The translations under genes and the position numbers were made by a program. The notes beneath the pieces were generated by a model that did no database searches, was not told the DNA's origin, and was given only the letters and a program-made list of their open reading frames with translations. A stretch of 64,000 nt of DNA from Streptomyces sp. NRRL F-5123 (GTDB lineage: Bacteria > Actinomycetota > Actinomycetes > Streptomycetales > Streptomycetaceae). Shown here in pieces: positions 33,172 to 42,403 of this stretch (positions are counted from its first letter, which is position 1; every line of letters begins with the position of its first letter). The DNA lies in NCBI RefSeq assembly GCF_000721495.1, contig NZ_JOHY01000002.1, positions 124,001 to 188,000 of the forward strand. The letters run 5' to 3'.

Positions 33172-34338
33172 GTGAAGCTCCGACGCAGATCCGCAGTCGT
33201 CGCCGCCGGTGTCGCCGCCGCCGCCCTGCTCGTTCCGGCCGCAGTCGCCGCCGCCCACGGAAACGGCAAGCAGGACGACACCTCCCTGCGGGCGCTGGCG
33301 TCGAAGCAGGGGCTGCGTTTCGGCACCGCCGTCGACGCCAGCCAGCTGGGCAGCAACAAGGCCTACACCGACATCGTCGCCGGGCAGTTCTCCGCCGTCA
33401 CCGCCGAGAACGCCATGAAGTGGGACGCCGTCGAGCCCAGCCAGGGCGTCTACAACTGGAAGGCCGCGGACGACCTGGTCAAGTTCGCCCAGCAGAACGG
33501 GCAGGCGGTCCGCGGCCACACCCTGATGTGGCACAACCAGCTCCCGAGCTGGCTGACCACCGGTGTCAGCAACGGCACCATCAGCGACGCGCAGCTGCGC
33601 GACATCCTGCACAAGCACGTCACCGACGAGGTCACCCACTTCAAGGGCAAGGTGTGGCAGTGGGACGTGGCCAACGAGACCTTCGCCAACTCCTGGGAGA
33701 CCCCGCAGGCCGACGGCCTGAACGCCGATGACTTCTGGGTCAAGCACCTCGGCTCGGGCGTGCTCGCCGACGTCTTCCGCTGGGCGCACCAGGCGGACCC
33801 GAAGGCGCTGCTGATGTACAACGACTACAACATCACCGGCGAGGACGGCACGAACGTCAAGTTCCAGGCCGTCTACGACTTCGTCAAGCAGATGCGCAAG
33901 CAGGGCGTCCCGATCGACGGCATCGGCGAGCAGGGCCACCTCGACACGCAGTACGGCTTCAACGCCCAGCTCTACCAGAACGACCTGCAGGCCTACGGCG
34001 ACCTCGGTCTGAAGGTCGCCATCACCGAGGCCGACGTGCGCACCTTCGTCGACGACCCGGCCACCCAGGTGCCCACCGACTCGCTCGCGCAGTTCGCGCA
34101 GCCGTACGAGTTCTCCGCGCTGCTCAAGGGCTGCGAGCTGGTCACCCAGTGCATCTCCTTCACCGCGTGGGGCGTCTACGACGGCGACTCCTGGATCCCG
34201 GGCACGTTCAGCGGTGAGGGCTCCGGCCTGCTGTACGACGTGAACCTGCAGCCCAAGACCGTGTACTCCACGCTCCAGCAGGACCTGCAGCTCGCGGCCG
34301 GCACGAAGAAGCACGGCCCGGTGGGCAGCGACAAGTAA
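33172..34338 (+). CDS. Secreted GH10 endo-1,4-beta-xylanase
   Basis: A 388-residue extracellular enzyme. The signal peptide (about 1-28) has Arg-rich n-region RRR and ends AVAAAHG. A single GH10 catalytic domain follows: MKWDAVEP, RGHTLMWHNQLP, acid/base Glu169 in WDVANE, MYNDYNI, and nucleophile Glu286 in ITEADVR. There is no carbohydrate-binding module. It hydrolyses internal xylan bonds. The GTG start lies 27 bp after the operator-like palindrome. A strong terminator follows, so it is monocistronic. Confidence 0.95.
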   Translation: MKLRRRSAVVAAGVAAAALLVPAAVAAAHGNGKQDDTSLRALASKQGLRFGTAVDASQLGSNKAYTDIVAGQFSAVTAENAMKWDAVEPSQGVYNWKAADDLVKFAQQNGQAVRGHTLMWHNQLPSWLTTGVSNGTISDAQLRDILHKHVTDEVTHFKGKVWQWDVANETFANSWETPQADGLNADDFWVKHLGSGVLADVFRWAHQADPKALLMYNDYNITGEDGTNVKFQAVYDFVKQMRKQGVPIDGIGEQGHLDTQYGFNAQLYQNDLQAYGDLGLKVAITEADVRTFVDDPATQVPTDSLAQFAQPYEFSALLKGCELVTQCISFTAWGVYDGDSWIPGTFSGEGSGLLYDVNLQPKTVYSTLQQDLQLAAGTKKHGPVGSDK

Positions 34339-34359
34339 CCCCGCACGCCCCCTTGCCCC

Positions 34360-34392
34360 GAGGGCCCCGGTCACCTGGTGACCGGGGCCCTC
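34360..34392 (+). terminator. Xylanase terminator
   Basis: GAGGGCCCCGGTCAC, loop CTG, GTGACCGGGGCCCTC: a perfect 15-bp stem 21 bp after the stop. Confidence 0.9.
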
Positions 34393-34584
34393 GCCGTACG
34401 CCCCGCACGCCCCTCCCCATGACCTCCGCCCTACCCGTGTCAGATGTCACAGGCGCGCGACAGCCCCGTCCTGGGCGTGCCACGGCGGAACCGCCCGTCG
34501 GGCGGGCATCGTGTGAGTGATCGTCAACGCGCGTCACACAGCAGCGGCCGAACGCGGCCGTCGTCCTCAGGGGAGTCACGAACA

Positions 34585-35271
34585 ATGAACCGTCGTCTGC
34601 GCGCCGCAGCCCTCGCCGCCGCCACCGCCCTCGGCGCGGGCCTGCTCATGTCGGCCTGCGGGGGCGACGACTCGTCGTCCTCGGCCAAGGATCCGTCGCC
34701 GTCCGCGACGTCGTCCTCCCCCTCGGCCCCCGCGGCCTCCGCCACCGCGTCCCCGTCGACCGGCACCGCGGCCCCCGCGGACGACTCGTCGGACAGCACG
34801 AGCAAGCCGGGCAAGCCCGCGAAGTCCGGTACGGACGACAGCGGCAGCGCCCCGCAGAAGAAGGGCTACGGCCAGTCCTGCGGCAGCAACGACATCTCCT
34901 GGAGCGTGACGTCCGAATCGCAGGCGGGCGGCTACTTCCTGGTCAAGGCCACCGCCAAGCCCGGCATCACCTGCGTCATCCCCGCCGCTCTGCCGGTCAT
35001 CGCCTTCGGCTCGGACGGTACGGAGGCCAAGCCCGCAGAGCAGTCCGCGGGCCAGCCGATCACCCTGAAGGCGGGTGTCTCCGCCTACGCGGGGGTGAAC
35101 CCCAAGTCCACCGCGTCCGACGGCGGCAAGGAGCTGACCACCATCATCGTCTCCGTCTCCGACACCGACCCGAACCCGGTCTCGCTGAAGGTCGGCACCT
35201 ACACCGTCGACAAGCCGATCGTCACCAGCTGGCACACCAAGGCGTCCGACGCCGTGCCTTTCGCGAGCTGA
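34585..35271 (+). CDS. DUF4232-like lipoprotein
   Basis: A 228-residue lipoprotein: lipobox LLMSAC25G, then a Ser/Ala/Pro/Thr linker to about 100, then a DUF4232-type beta domain with a Cys pair (YGQSCGSND, PGITCVIPA) and a Gly-Val-rich end. The ATG follows AGGGGAG. Outer-face protein of unknown role, similar in design to the one at 23389. Confidence 0.8.
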   Translation: MNRRLRAAALAAATALGAGLLMSACGGDDSSSSAKDPSPSATSSSPSAPAASATASPSTGTAAPADDSSDSTSKPGKPAKSGTDDSGSAPQKKGYGQSCGSNDISWSVTSESQAGGYFLVKATAKPGITCVIPAALPVIAFGSDGTEAKPAEQSAGQPITLKAGVSAYAGVNPKSTASDGGKELTTIIVSVSDTDPNPVSLKVGTYTVDKPIVTSWHTKASDAVPFAS

Positions 35272-35304
35272 TCTCCCGCCCCTGGCAGGGGCGTTCCCGG
35301 CGCG

Positions 35305-35340
35305 CCGAGGGCCCTGCCGCTTCGGCGGCAGGGCCCTCGG
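35305..35340 (+). terminator. Terminator with UUCG tetraloop
   Basis: CCGAGGGCCCTGCCGC, TTCG, GCGGCAGGGCCCTCGG: a 16-bp perfect stem closed by a stable tetraloop, 33 bp after the lipoprotein stop. Confidence 0.92.
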
Positions 35341-35669
35341 TGCGGGCAGGGCGGCGTACGTCGGCTCGTTGGGGCTTCGGTCGCCGGACCGCCGTGCCGC
35401 GCCCTGGAGTTGACGCGCCGCGTTCGTCGGGTGGTGGGCTCGGAGGGGCAACCGTCGGCCTGCAGGGCGCTGTTGACCGGAGCGAGCGGGTACGACGACC
35501 CGGCCATCTCCCCACTGGGCACGGCGCGCGGCTGAGCGAGATCGCCACCGCGGCAGCGGAGCTGGGCCTCGCCAACGAGGCAACCGCCTGGTTCACCCCG
35601 GCCGAATGACCGGCCCCGCCGGTACCGTGGCCGGGGAGCGGCAGGTCACGGGGAAAGGGGGCGGAGCCG
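35341..35669 (+). other. 329-bp stretch without a recognisable gene
   Basis: A plus-strand frame ending at 35609 closes with LSEIATAAAELGLANEATAW, which looks protein-like and could be the tail of a lost gene. Its upstream part is not convincing and no start or ribosome-binding site is evident. Confidence 0.35.
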
Positions 35670-36710
35670 ATGGAGTTGCGGCAGCTGCGGAGTTTCGAGG
35701 CCGTCGTGCGGGCCGGGAGTGTCACCGAGGCGGCCGCGCTGCTGGGGATGGCGCCGTCGTCCGTGTCGCAGGCCGTGCGGACGCTGGAGGGGGACCTCGG
35801 GGTGCCGCTCTTCGAGCGGGGGGCGCGGGGGATGCGGACGACGGCCGCCGGGGCGGAGCTCGTGGGATGGGCCAGGCGGCTGCTGGAGCAGGCGGAGCGG
35901 GCGCGGCACGAGGTGGTCGCCGCGGACGCCGCCGCGCGGCAGGTCACGGTCGTACGGCTCGGAGCGCTGGAGTCCATCGCCGCCGAGCTGGTGCCGGGGA
36001 TCCTGGACCGGCTCGCCGCCCGGCGCCCCGGGCTCACCGTCGAGGTGCGCGCGGAGGCCTCGCGGGACGCGCTGCTCGCCGCCGTACGCACCGGGGAGCT
36101 GGACACGGCGCTGCTGCTCGACACCGGCGAGGCCCTCGGCGACCTCGGCTTCGCCGTGCCGCCCGGCGCCGAGCTGGACTTCCTGGACCTCGACCCCGTC
36201 CCGCTGGTCCTGGTCGCCGCGCCCGGCCGGGCACCGGCGGACCCCGACCGCGCCCGGCTGCTCGTCAACACCGCGTCCACCTGCTCCTTCGCCCTCGCCG
36301 CCGGGCGCATCTTCGGGCCCGGCGTCGCGCGTGTGCAGGCCGGGAGCGTCGCCGTCATGCGGGCCTGGGCCCGGCAGGGGGTGGGCGTCGCTCTGCTGCC
36401 CTCCTTCGCGGTCGCCGCCGACCTCGCCGCGGGCGCCCTCACCGCCCTCCCGCTCCCCCGCCCGCTGCCCGCGCTGCGGCTCCGGCTCGTCTGGCCGCCC
36501 TCCGCCGCCGCCCACCCCTCGACCCGCGCGCTCCTCTACGCCGCGACGGCGTCATACCCGCCCGGCAAGTGCACCCCAGGGCTTGACACAGGGCAGGAAG
36601 CGCAGGGTGCTGCGCCCGCACAAGCCGGACCGGTAGGCTTTCCGTGTGATCTTCAAGCGCATCGGAAGCTCTCGGCCGTACCCGGAGCACGGCCGGGTGA
36701 GTACGCGTGA
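35670..36710 (+). CDS. LysR-family regulator with C-terminal read-through
   Basis: The first about 290 residues are a complete LTTR: the winged helix MELRQLRSFEAVVRAGSVTE and the segment ending VSQAVRTLEGDLG, then an effector domain ending at STRALLYAATA. Family members stop there. This frame continues about 50 residues of non-family sequence (PPGKCTPGLDTGQEAQ onward) through the promoter and first 22 codons of the next gene. Either the stop was lost by a small indel or the extension is real. Its target is not obvious, since no divergent gene is present. Confidence 0.82.
   Translation: MELRQLRSFEAVVRAGSVTEAAALLGMAPSSVSQAVRTLEGDLGVPLFERGARGMRTTAAGAELVGWARRLLEQAERARHEVVAADAAARQVTVVRLGALESIAAELVPGILDRLAARRPGLTVEVRAEASRDALLAAVRTGELDTALLLDTGEALGDLGFAVPPGAELDFLDLDPVPLVLVAAPGRAPADPDRARLLVNTASTCSFALAAGRIFGPGVARVQAGSVAVMRAWARQGVGVALLPSFAVAADLAAGALTALPLPRPLPALRLRLVWPPSAAAHPSTRALLYAATASYPPGKCTPGLDTGQEAQGAAPAQAGPVGFPCDLQAHRKLSAVPGARPGEYA
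36634..36639 (+). promoter_or_regulatory. -10 TAGGCT of a leaderless transcript
   Basis: TAGGCT ends 6 bp before the GTG at 36646, placing the transcription start at the start codon. There is no ribosome-binding site. It lies within the extended LysR frame. Confidence 0.55.
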
Positions 36711-36942
36711 GTGGGCGGACGTCGCCCCCCGACCCGTGCGGCTGGACCAATTGGTGACGACCAAGGGCCAGCTCGACCTGGAGACGCTCCTCGCCGAGGA
36801 CTCCACCTTCTATGGCGACCTGTTCGCACATGTCGTCAAATGGCAGGGTGATCTCTATCTCGAAGACGGCCTCCACCGAGCCGTACGCGCCGCTCTCCAG
36901 CAGCGCCAAGTGCTGCATGCCCGGGTCCTGGAGATGGACTGA
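36646..36942 (+). CDS. Conserved actinobacterial small protein (VapB-like annotation)
   Basis: A 98-residue protein with a highly conserved streptomycete sequence: RPVRLDQLVTTKGQLDLETL, STFYGDLFAHVVKWQGDLYL, and HRAVRAALQQRQVLHARVLE. From memory it is often annotated as a VapB-family antitoxin, but no toxin gene follows. The GTG start is leaderless. It lies 21 bp before the LytR_C gene, probably the same operon. Confidence 0.75.
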   Translation: MIFKRIGSSRPYPEHGRVSTREWADVAPRPVRLDQLVTTKGQLDLETLLAEDSTFYGDLFAHVVKWQGDLYLEDGLHRAVRAALQQRQVLHARVLEMD

Positions 36943-36963
36943 CAATCCGCTTACGCTGCGCTC

Positions 36964-37644
36964 ATGAGCATGCTGACGCCCTCCGGGATGGGCGGTAAAT
37001 ACCGAATCACCGGGGACCACTACCCGCGGATGCGGCGGCCCAAGCGGCGCGGCCGCATCGTGGCCGTGGTCATCGCGTCGGTCGTCGTGCTGGGCCTGTT
37101 CGGCTACGGCGCGCTGCAGCTCTTCGACGTCTTCAAGGGCGACGACGGCGACACCAAGGCGAACGCGGCCCCGCAGAGCCACCCCTGCACCGCGAGCCCG
37201 GCTCCCGCGCTCAAGCCCATGGCGCTGCCGCAGCCGGCGGCCGTGACGATGAACGTCTACAACGCCACCACGCGCGGCGGCCTTGCCAAGACCACCGCCG
37301 ACGAGTTCGCCAAGCGCGGCTTCAAGGTCAAGTCGTTCGGGAACGCCTCGGCGCCGTACGACAAGAAGGTCACCCAGACGGCGCTGATCGTCGCCGGACC
37401 CGCGGCGGAGGCCGCGGCCCGCGAGGCGGGTACGCAGATCGCCGGGTCGGCCGTGAAGATCGATCCTGCGCGCAAGGACAAGAACGTCGACGTCATGATC
37501 GGCAACGCCTACAAGGCGATGGCCAGCCCCGCGGATGCGGCCAAGGCCCGCGTGGCGGCGGCGAACCCCCCGCCGCCGGCTCCTGCGTGCGGCTCGTCGG
37601 CCTCTGCCTCTCCGGCGAAGCCGTCAGCTCGCGCCGGGCGGTAG
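36964..37644 (+). CDS. LytR C-terminal domain membrane protein
   Basis: A 226-residue protein with one transmembrane helix at about 33-55, a Pro/Ala linker and a LytR_C domain at about 95-180 (VTMNVYNATTRGGLAKTTAD, KRGFKVKSFGNA). A Pro/Ala/Ser tail follows. The domain faces the cell wall and is found in or next to wall-polymer ligases (LCP proteins), but no LCP catalytic domain is present. ATG start. Confidence 0.85.
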   Translation: MSMLTPSGMGGKYRITGDHYPRMRRPKRRGRIVAVVIASVVVLGLFGYGALQLFDVFKGDDGDTKANAAPQSHPCTASPAPALKPMALPQPAAVTMNVYNATTRGGLAKTTADEFAKRGFKVKSFGNASAPYDKKVTQTALIVAGPAAEAAAREAGTQIAGSAVKIDPARKDKNVDVMIGNAYKAMASPADAAKARVAAANPPPPAPACGSSASASPAKPSARAGR

Positions 37645-37650
37645 GCGTTC

Positions 37651-37777
37651 GGGGGCGCGGGGAACTGCGCGCTCAGCCCTCCACCGGCCGATGGTCCGGA
37701 TCGGACCGTGCTGCCCCTTCGGGCCGGTGACGACGTGACGGCACGTCGTGGCTGGTCACGCAGGTCCCCGCGCCCCT
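37651..37777. repeat. Long-range inverted copies of a Streptomyces intergenic repeat
   Basis: GGGGGCGCGGGGAACTGCGC (37651-37670) faces an imperfect complement CGCAGGTCCCCGCGCCCCT (37759-37777). The same unit appears at 46001-46024. This GGGGAACTGCGCG family is scattered through Streptomyces intergenic DNA. Here the pair could fold as a cruciform or a terminator between the two operons. Confidence 0.65.
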
Positions 37778-37837
37778 AAAAGGGATCACCCCGCGCGGGA
37801 AGCGCATCCTCCCCGCGCCGCTGGCTGGCCCCGCGGC

Positions 37838-37867
37838 GCAGCCGCAGCCGCAGCCGCAGCCGCAGCC
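37838..37867. repeat. GCAGCC hexanucleotide repeat, five units
   Basis: Five perfect GCAGCC units in the noncoding gap downstream of the uracil phosphoribosyltransferase gene (minus strand). Confidence 0.9.
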
Positions 37868-37939
37868 TGAAGACGCTCACCCGCGCAGCAGGGAAACGCA
37901 CCGTCCAGCGCGAGGGCGGCCCCCTCGAAGCCCCAGCGG

Positions 37940-38575
37940 CTAGCTGACCGCGCCGTAGAGGCGGTCGCCCGCGTCGCCGAGGCCCGGGACGATGAAGCCC
38001 TGGTCGTTGAGGTGGTGGTCGACCGCGGCGGTCACCACGGTGACCGGCTTGCCCGCGAGTGCGGCCTCCATCGTCTCGACGCCCTCGGGCGCGGCCAGCA
38101 GGCACAGCGCGGTGACGTCGTCCGCGCCCAGCTCGATGAGCAGGTTGATCGCCGCGACCAGGGTGCCGCCCGTGGCGAGCATGGGGTCGACGACGTAGAC
38201 CTGGCGGCCGGAGAGGGATTCGGGCATGCGGGTGGCGTAGGTCTTGGCCTCCAGCGTGTGCTCGTCGCGCACCATGCCGAGGAAGCCGACCTCGGCGGTG
38301 GGCAGCAGGCGCATCATGCCGTCGAGCATGCCGAGCCCGGCGCGCAGGATGGGCACGACCATCGGGCGCGGGTGGGAGAGCCGCACCCCGGTGGTGGCGG
38401 CGACGGGCGTGCGGATGTCGACCTGCTCGGTCCGGACGTCGCGCGTCGCCTCGTAGGCGAGCAGGGTGACCAGTTCGTCGGCGAGCCGGCGGAAGGTCGG
38501 GGAGTCGGTGCGCTCGTCGCGCAGGGTCGTGAGCTTGTGCGCGACCAGCGGGTGGTCGACTACGTGGAGACGCAT
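37940..38575 (-). CDS. upp: Uracil phosphoribosyltransferase
   Basis: A 211-residue enzyme converting uracil plus PRPP to UMP in pyrimidine salvage. [14 protein letters not shown], the PRPP loop [11 protein letters not shown] and the uracil-binding end GDAGDRLYG are all present, at full family length. The ATG at 38575 begins the typical [16 protein letters not shown]. Single gene, facing away from the tadA pair. Confidence 0.97.
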   Translation of the reverse strand: MRLHVVDHPLVAHKLTTLRDERTDSPTFRRLADELVTLLAYEATRDVRTEQVDIRTPVAATTGVRLSHPRPMVVPILRAGLGMLDGMMRLLPTAEVGFLGMVRDEHTLEAKTYATRMPESLSGRQVYVVDPMLATGGTLVAAINLLIELGADDVTALCLLAAPEGVETMEAALAGKPVTVVTAAVDHHLNDQGFIVPGLGDAGDRLYGAVS

Positions 38576-38731
38576 GACGACGACTGTAACCGCAGCTCCC
38601 GGGGGTCCTGCCAGCCCCGGCTCACCCCCGGCTCCTGCGCCGCCGGTGGGGTAAACCGCCCGAACGGGGGAAAGTGGGTCTGTACGCCCGGGCGCGTCAC
38701 CCGGGTGAAGCGACCCAGGGATGGTGGCGCC

Positions 38732-38938
38732 ATGGCGGACCGGGACGGGCGCGCGGCGGAAGGGCACGGGAGCGAGGCCGGACGCGAGCCCGGGAGCGAG
38801 CAGGAGCGGCGCCGCAAGCGCGCCTCCTTCCTGCGCGAACTGGACGAGGCGCGCGAGCTGCGCGACCGGGTGCAGCCGCGCCGGGCCCGGGCCGCACGGC
38901 TGCGGCAGCAGATGCGGATGCGCACCTTCCGGTGGTGA
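38732..38938 (+). CDS. Small highly charged protein
   Basis: A 68-residue Arg/Glu-rich protein, probably helical from about 25 ([20 protein letters not shown]). A similar small frame is commonly seen at this locus in Streptomyces, as far as I recall. No ribosome-binding site beyond AGGGATGG. Function unknown. Confidence 0.55.
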   Translation: MADRDGRAAEGHGSEAGREPGSEQERRRKRASFLRELDEARELRDRVQPRRARAARLRQQMRMRTFRW

Positions 38939-39217
38939 GGGTTCTGTGCGGGAGTCCGGGTGTCCGCGGACGATCGCGGCACGCGCGGACTGTGACCGGT
39001 TGGTGGCGCTCAGGTGACCGTCGGACCCCCGCAATGGCGGTACGCGGCCCGGGAATCTCGCAGAAGTGACGAAGACCTGGCACGTCGCAGTGCCGAAGAC
39101 CCTTCGCAACGCCCCGGTTTCTGCCACGATGCCGATGGGCGGGACCGTGGAATGCCGAGAGATGTCGGCGGCGGCCCCACCCGGTCCGGACGGCCTGAGA
39201 CCTGTGGGAGAGTCACG

Positions 39218-39760
39218 GTGTACTTCGCCGCACTGCTCGCGCGCACCGAGGACGGTTGGCAAGCGAGCGAACCCGATCTCGACAATGTGGAAACCCTCGC
39301 CGACCTGAGCGATCTGGCCCGCGCGGCCGGCGACGAGGACGAGACAGTTCTGGTCTTCATCGAGCAGGAGGACGCCTGGTTCGGCGTCGTCCGCGTGGAC
39401 GGTGAGGACGACCCGAGGATCTACGTGTCCGACGCGGCGGCCGCCGCCCGCAGCTCGTACGGGGAGATCCTGCTCACCGACGAGGTGCTGGGCCGCGACC
39501 CGGAGGACCTCGACGTGCTCGTCGACCTCGACGGCACCGAGGACGGCGACGGGGACGACGACGAGGAGGGGGCCGTCGCGGGCCTCTCCGAGGACCACGT
39601 GCCCGTCGGTCCGCTCGGCGAGACCGATCTGCTGGCGGACCTCGGGATGAGCCGCAAGGAGCTGCTGGCGCTCAGCGGCGACGGCGCGCTCACCGGCGAG
39701 GCGCTGGGCGAGATCGCCGATGCCCTGGGCTGCGGCGAGGTTCTGGAGGCGGTCCGCTGA
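39218..39760 (+). CDS. tRNA adenosine deaminase-associated protein
   Basis: A 180-residue protein always found just before tadA in actinomycetes. [15 protein letters not shown] and the strand [20 protein letters not shown] start it, an acidic Asp/Glu run (about 107-122) follows, and an end of short helices ([27 protein letters not shown]). The role is not established; proximity suggests a partner of TadA. The GTG at 39218 has GGGAGAG upstream. Confidence 0.85.
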   Translation: MYFAALLARTEDGWQASEPDLDNVETLADLSDLARAAGDEDETVLVFIEQEDAWFGVVRVDGEDDPRIYVSDAAAAARSSYGEILLTDEVLGRDPEDLDVLVDLDGTEDGDGDDDEEGAVAGLSEDHVPVGPLGETDLLADLGMSRKELLALSGDGALTGEALGEIADALGCGEVLEAVR

Positions 39761-39867
39761 CAGCACACCCACCGCACCCTCCCGTACCCCACTCCCCTCC
39801 GCCCGGGGAGCCGCCCGGCCGACCACCGGGGGAGCCGCCGGGGGGCGCCGCGGGTCCGCACGACCCG

Positions 39868-40338
39868 GTGCGCGACCCCTGGACGGCCGCCATGCGGCTG
39901 GCCCTGGCGGAGGCGGAGCTGGCCCCGCTCACCGGCGATGTCCCGGTGGGCGCGGTCGTGCTGGCCGCGGACGGTACGACGGTGCTGGCCCGCGCCCGCA
40001 ACGAGCGCGAGGCGACCGGCGACCCGACCGCGCACGCCGAGGTGCTGGCCCTGCGCCGGGCCGCCGCCGCGGTGGGCGAGTGGCGGCTGACCGGCTGCAC
40101 GCTGCTGGTCACGCTGGAGCCGTGCGCGATGTGCGCGGGCGCGCTCGTGCAGTCCCGCGTCGACCGGGTCGTCTACGCGGCGACCGACACCAAGGCGGGC
40201 GCGGCCGGCTCGCTGTGGGACCTGCTGCGCGACCGCCGCCTCAACCACCGCCCCGAGGTGATCGCCGGCGTCCTCCCCGAGCCCGCCGCCGCCCTCCTGA
40301 CCGCCTTCTTCCGCTCCGGCCGCCCGCTGGACCGGTAA
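39868..40338 (+). CDS. tadA: tRNA-specific adenosine deaminase
   Basis: A 156-residue enzyme deaminating A34 to inosine in tRNA-Arg(ACG). Zinc motif HAEV, then PCAMC, with Glu as the proton shuttle; the characteristic [10 protein letters not shown] and [17 protein letters not shown] strands are present. The chosen GTG starts at the family N-terminus; the frame is open further upstream through Pro/Gly-rich codons. It follows its associated protein and precedes tRNA-Ser. Confidence 0.95.
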   Translation: MRDPWTAAMRLALAEAELAPLTGDVPVGAVVLAADGTTVLARARNEREATGDPTAHAEVLALRRAAAAVGEWRLTGCTLLVTLEPCAMCAGALVQSRVDRVVYAATDTKAGAAGSLWDLLRDRRLNHRPEVIAGVLPEPAAALLTAFFRSGRPLDR

Positions 40339-40380
40339 CGGATTTCTGCGCACGCCCCGGCGTGGGCTAAGCTCTCTCTC

Positions 40381-40467
40381 GGTAGCGTGTCCGAGCGGCC
40401 TAAGGAGCACGCCTCGAAAGCGTGTGAGGGGGCAACTCCTCCGTGGGTTCAAATCCCACCGCTACCG
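40381..40467 (+). tRNA. tRNA-Ser (CGA)
   Basis: An 87-nt class II tRNA: acceptor GGTAGCG/CGCTACC, D-arm with CCTAAGGAG, anticodon stem CACGC/GCGTG with loop CTCGAAA (anticodon CGA), a long variable arm and T-arm GTGGG-TTCAAAT-CCCAC. CCA is not encoded. A TAAGCT -10 lies at 40368-40373. Intact, unlike the tRNA-Ser fragments at 1504 and 5462, which are from a GGA-type gene. Confidence 0.97.
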
Positions 40468-40492
40468 CTCCCAGCGCGAGCACAGCGCAGCG

Positions 40493-40525
40493 ACGCCCGT
40501 CGACTCCCCGTGAGCCGACGGGCGT
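40493..40525 (+). terminator. tRNA-Ser terminator
   Basis: ACGCCCGTCG (40493-40502) pairs with CGACGGGCGT (40516-40525), 25 bp after the tRNA. Confidence 0.8.
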
Positions 40526-40674
40526 TCGGCGTTTCCGGGCCGCGACCAGCGGGGAGGGCGTTCATCGGATCAAAGGTCCGGTGGACGCCTTGTTGCGCCA
40601 TCTGACGGATAGACTCTGTGGATTGCACGCTTGTGACCGTTGGTGTGGGGCTGCGGCTGGGGAGGGCAAGGAGC

Positions 40675-40839
40675 ATGGCGCAGGCGAGGAAGATCGCCAC
40701 GTACGTGCTGGTGATCTTCGTGCTGTACACGATCATCAACCAGCCCGCCCGGGCCGCCGATCTGGTCCAAGTAGGCTTCGTCGGAATGTCGAACGCGGCC
40801 AAGAGCATCGGGCAGTTCATGCACGACTTGGTCAACTGA
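40675..40839 (+). CDS. Small single-pass membrane protein
   Basis: A 54-residue protein with one hydrophobic helix (KIATYVLVIFVLYTIIN) ending in an Ala-rich ARAA site, then an amphipathic tail (AAKSIGQFMHDLVN). Conserved at this tRNA-Ser/sigF locus as far as I recall. The ATG follows AAGGAG. Function unknown. Confidence 0.75.
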   Translation: MAQARKIATYVLVIFVLYTIINQPARAADLVQVGFVGMSNAAKSIGQFMHDLVN

Positions 40840-40858
40840 CGAGTCGAGTGAGGGTGGC

Positions 40859-41152
40859 ATGATCCGGCATCTGGTCCTGTTCAAGCTCAACGAGGGCGTT
40901 TCGCGGGACGAGCCGCGGGTGGTGGCGGGCGCACAGGCGTTCGCCGAGCTGGGCGGGCTCGTGCCCGAGGTCGCGTCGTGGGAGACCGGCTGGAACGTCT
41001 CCGACCGGCCCATCGCGTACGACTTCGCGATCAACTCCTCGGTCGCGGACGCCGATGCGCTGCGCCGCTACATCGAACACCCGGCGCACCAGGCCGCCGT
41101 CGCGCCCTGGACGGAATTCGCCACCTGGGTGATTGCCGACTACGAGTTCTGA
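40859..41152 (+). CDS. Dabb-family stress-response protein
   Basis: A 97-residue dimeric alpha/beta-barrel: MIRHLVLFKLNEGVSRDEP, WNVSDRPIAYDFAINSSVAD and a final HPAHQAAVAPWTEF. It has no known catalytic residue. It lies 19 bp after the small membrane-protein gene, probably in the same transcript and upstream of the sigma factor. Confidence 0.88.
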   Translation: MIRHLVLFKLNEGVSRDEPRVVAGAQAFAELGGLVPEVASWETGWNVSDRPIAYDFAINSSVADADALRRYIEHPAHQAAVAPWTEFATWVIADYEF

Positions 41153-41385
41153 GGCCCCGCGCCGGCCGCCGCCCGGCCCCGCCCCGGCCGCCGCCCGGCT
41201 CCGCGCCGAGCAGCCCCCAGCCCCCCGCCCCTCCCGGCGGGGGGCTCCGCTGTTTCCGGGGGCGGCGGCGGGGCCGCGGTCGTACAACACGGCACTATGC
41301 GGTGCTTGAACCCCCACACATGAATTGTGATGCTATGACCGCTTTTGCAGGATGAGTGGACCGAAGAACCGAAGAGGGGTGTGAC

Positions 41386-42231
41386 GTGCCGGTGCCGGCC
41401 CGTACGGCGTCGACTGCGGCGACCGCGTCGACCTCCTATCCCCGCGGCAGGACGCGCACCCCCAGCGCCGGCGCGGCGGACGCACGGGCCCTCACCCAGG
41501 TGCTCTTCGAACAGATTCGCACACTCGAACCCGGCACACCCGAACACGCCCGGGTGCGCGCGGCGCTCATCGAGGTCAATCTGCCGCTCGTGCGCTACGC
41601 CGCCGCCCGCTTCCGCAGCCGCAACGAGCCGATGGAGGACGTCGTCCAGGTCGGCACCATCGGGCTCATCAACGCGATCGACCGCTTCGACCCGGACCGC
41701 GGGGTGCAGTTCCCGACCTTCGCGATGCCCACCGTGGTGGGGGAGATCAAACGTTACTTCCGTGACAACGTGCGGACCGTGCACGTACCGCGCCGGCTGC
41801 ACGAGCTGTGGGTGCAGGTCAGCGGGGCCATCGAGGACCTGACCGTGCTGCACGGGCGGTCGCCGACCACCGCCGAGATCGCCGAGCGGCTGGGGCTGTC
41901 GGAGGAGGAGGTGCTCGCGTGCCTGGAGGCCGGCCGGGCGTACCACGCGACGTCCCTGGAGGCCGCCCAGGAGGGCGACGGCGCCCCCGGACTGCTGGAC
42001 CGGCTCGGCTACGAGGACCCGGCCCTGTCGGGCGTCGAGCACCGCGATCTGGTGCGGCATCTGCTGGTGCAGCTCCCCGAGCGCGAGCGGCGGATCCTGC
42101 TGCTGCGCTACTTCGGCAACCTGACACAGTCGCAGATCAGCGCTGAGCTGGGCGTTTCCCAGATGCACGTGTCCCGGCTGCTCTCCCGCAGCTTCGCCCG
42201 GCTGAGGTCCGCAAACCAGCTCGAACCCTAA
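41386..42231 (+). CDS. sigF: SigB/SigF-family RNA polymerase sigma factor
   Basis: A 281-residue group 3 sigma factor. Regions 2 ([39 protein letters not shown]), 3 ([20 protein letters not shown]) and 4 ([39 protein letters not shown]) are complete. By position beside tadA/tRNA-Ser it matches SigF of S. coelicolor, which is late-sporulation specific; the symbol rests on recalled synteny. The GTG at 41386 has AAGAGGGG upstream. No anti-sigma gene adjoins. Confidence 0.88.
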   Translation: MPVPARTASTAATASTSYPRGRTRTPSAGAADARALTQVLFEQIRTLEPGTPEHARVRAALIEVNLPLVRYAAARFRSRNEPMEDVVQVGTIGLINAIDRFDPDRGVQFPTFAMPTVVGEIKRYFRDNVRTVHVPRRLHELWVQVSGAIEDLTVLHGRSPTTAEIAERLGLSEEEVLACLEAGRAYHATSLEAAQEGDGAPGLLDRLGYEDPALSGVEHRDLVRHLLVQLPERERRILLLRYFGNLTQSQISAELGVSQMHVSRLLSRSFARLRSANQLEP

Positions 42232-42315
42232 CCGAAGAGGATTAAGTCACCTGCACAGATATGTCGACATGGCGCTACAGCGTGTTGCCGACATGTGACA
42301 TTCTGCGGATACCGC

Positions 42316-42342
42316 GTTTGTCGCGTGCGCTCAGCCGGTATT
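42316..42342 (+). promoter_or_regulatory. SigB-type promoter of the second sigma gene
   Basis: GTTTG (42316-42320), 16 bp, GGTATT (42337-42342), close to the Streptomyces sigma-B-family consensus GTTT-N14-16-GGGTAT. It lies about 60 bp before the GTG. Upstream, ATGTCGACAT at 42261-42270 is a perfect palindrome whose half is repeated at 42289-42294. Confidence 0.6.
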
Positions 42343-42403
42343 CCAGTGGAGGAACAACCGGAACGACGCTCGCGACACCCGTCCGCGACCTCAAGGGGGT
42401 GGC

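Noticed and set aside
36646..36942. Toxin-antitoxin pair based on the VapB-like annotation
   Set aside because: No toxin gene lies up- or downstream; the next gene is a LytR_C membrane protein.
37651..37777. Small RNA gene from the inverted repeats
   Set aside because: The same unit recurs at 46001 and is a dispersed intergenic repeat type; no promoter was seen.
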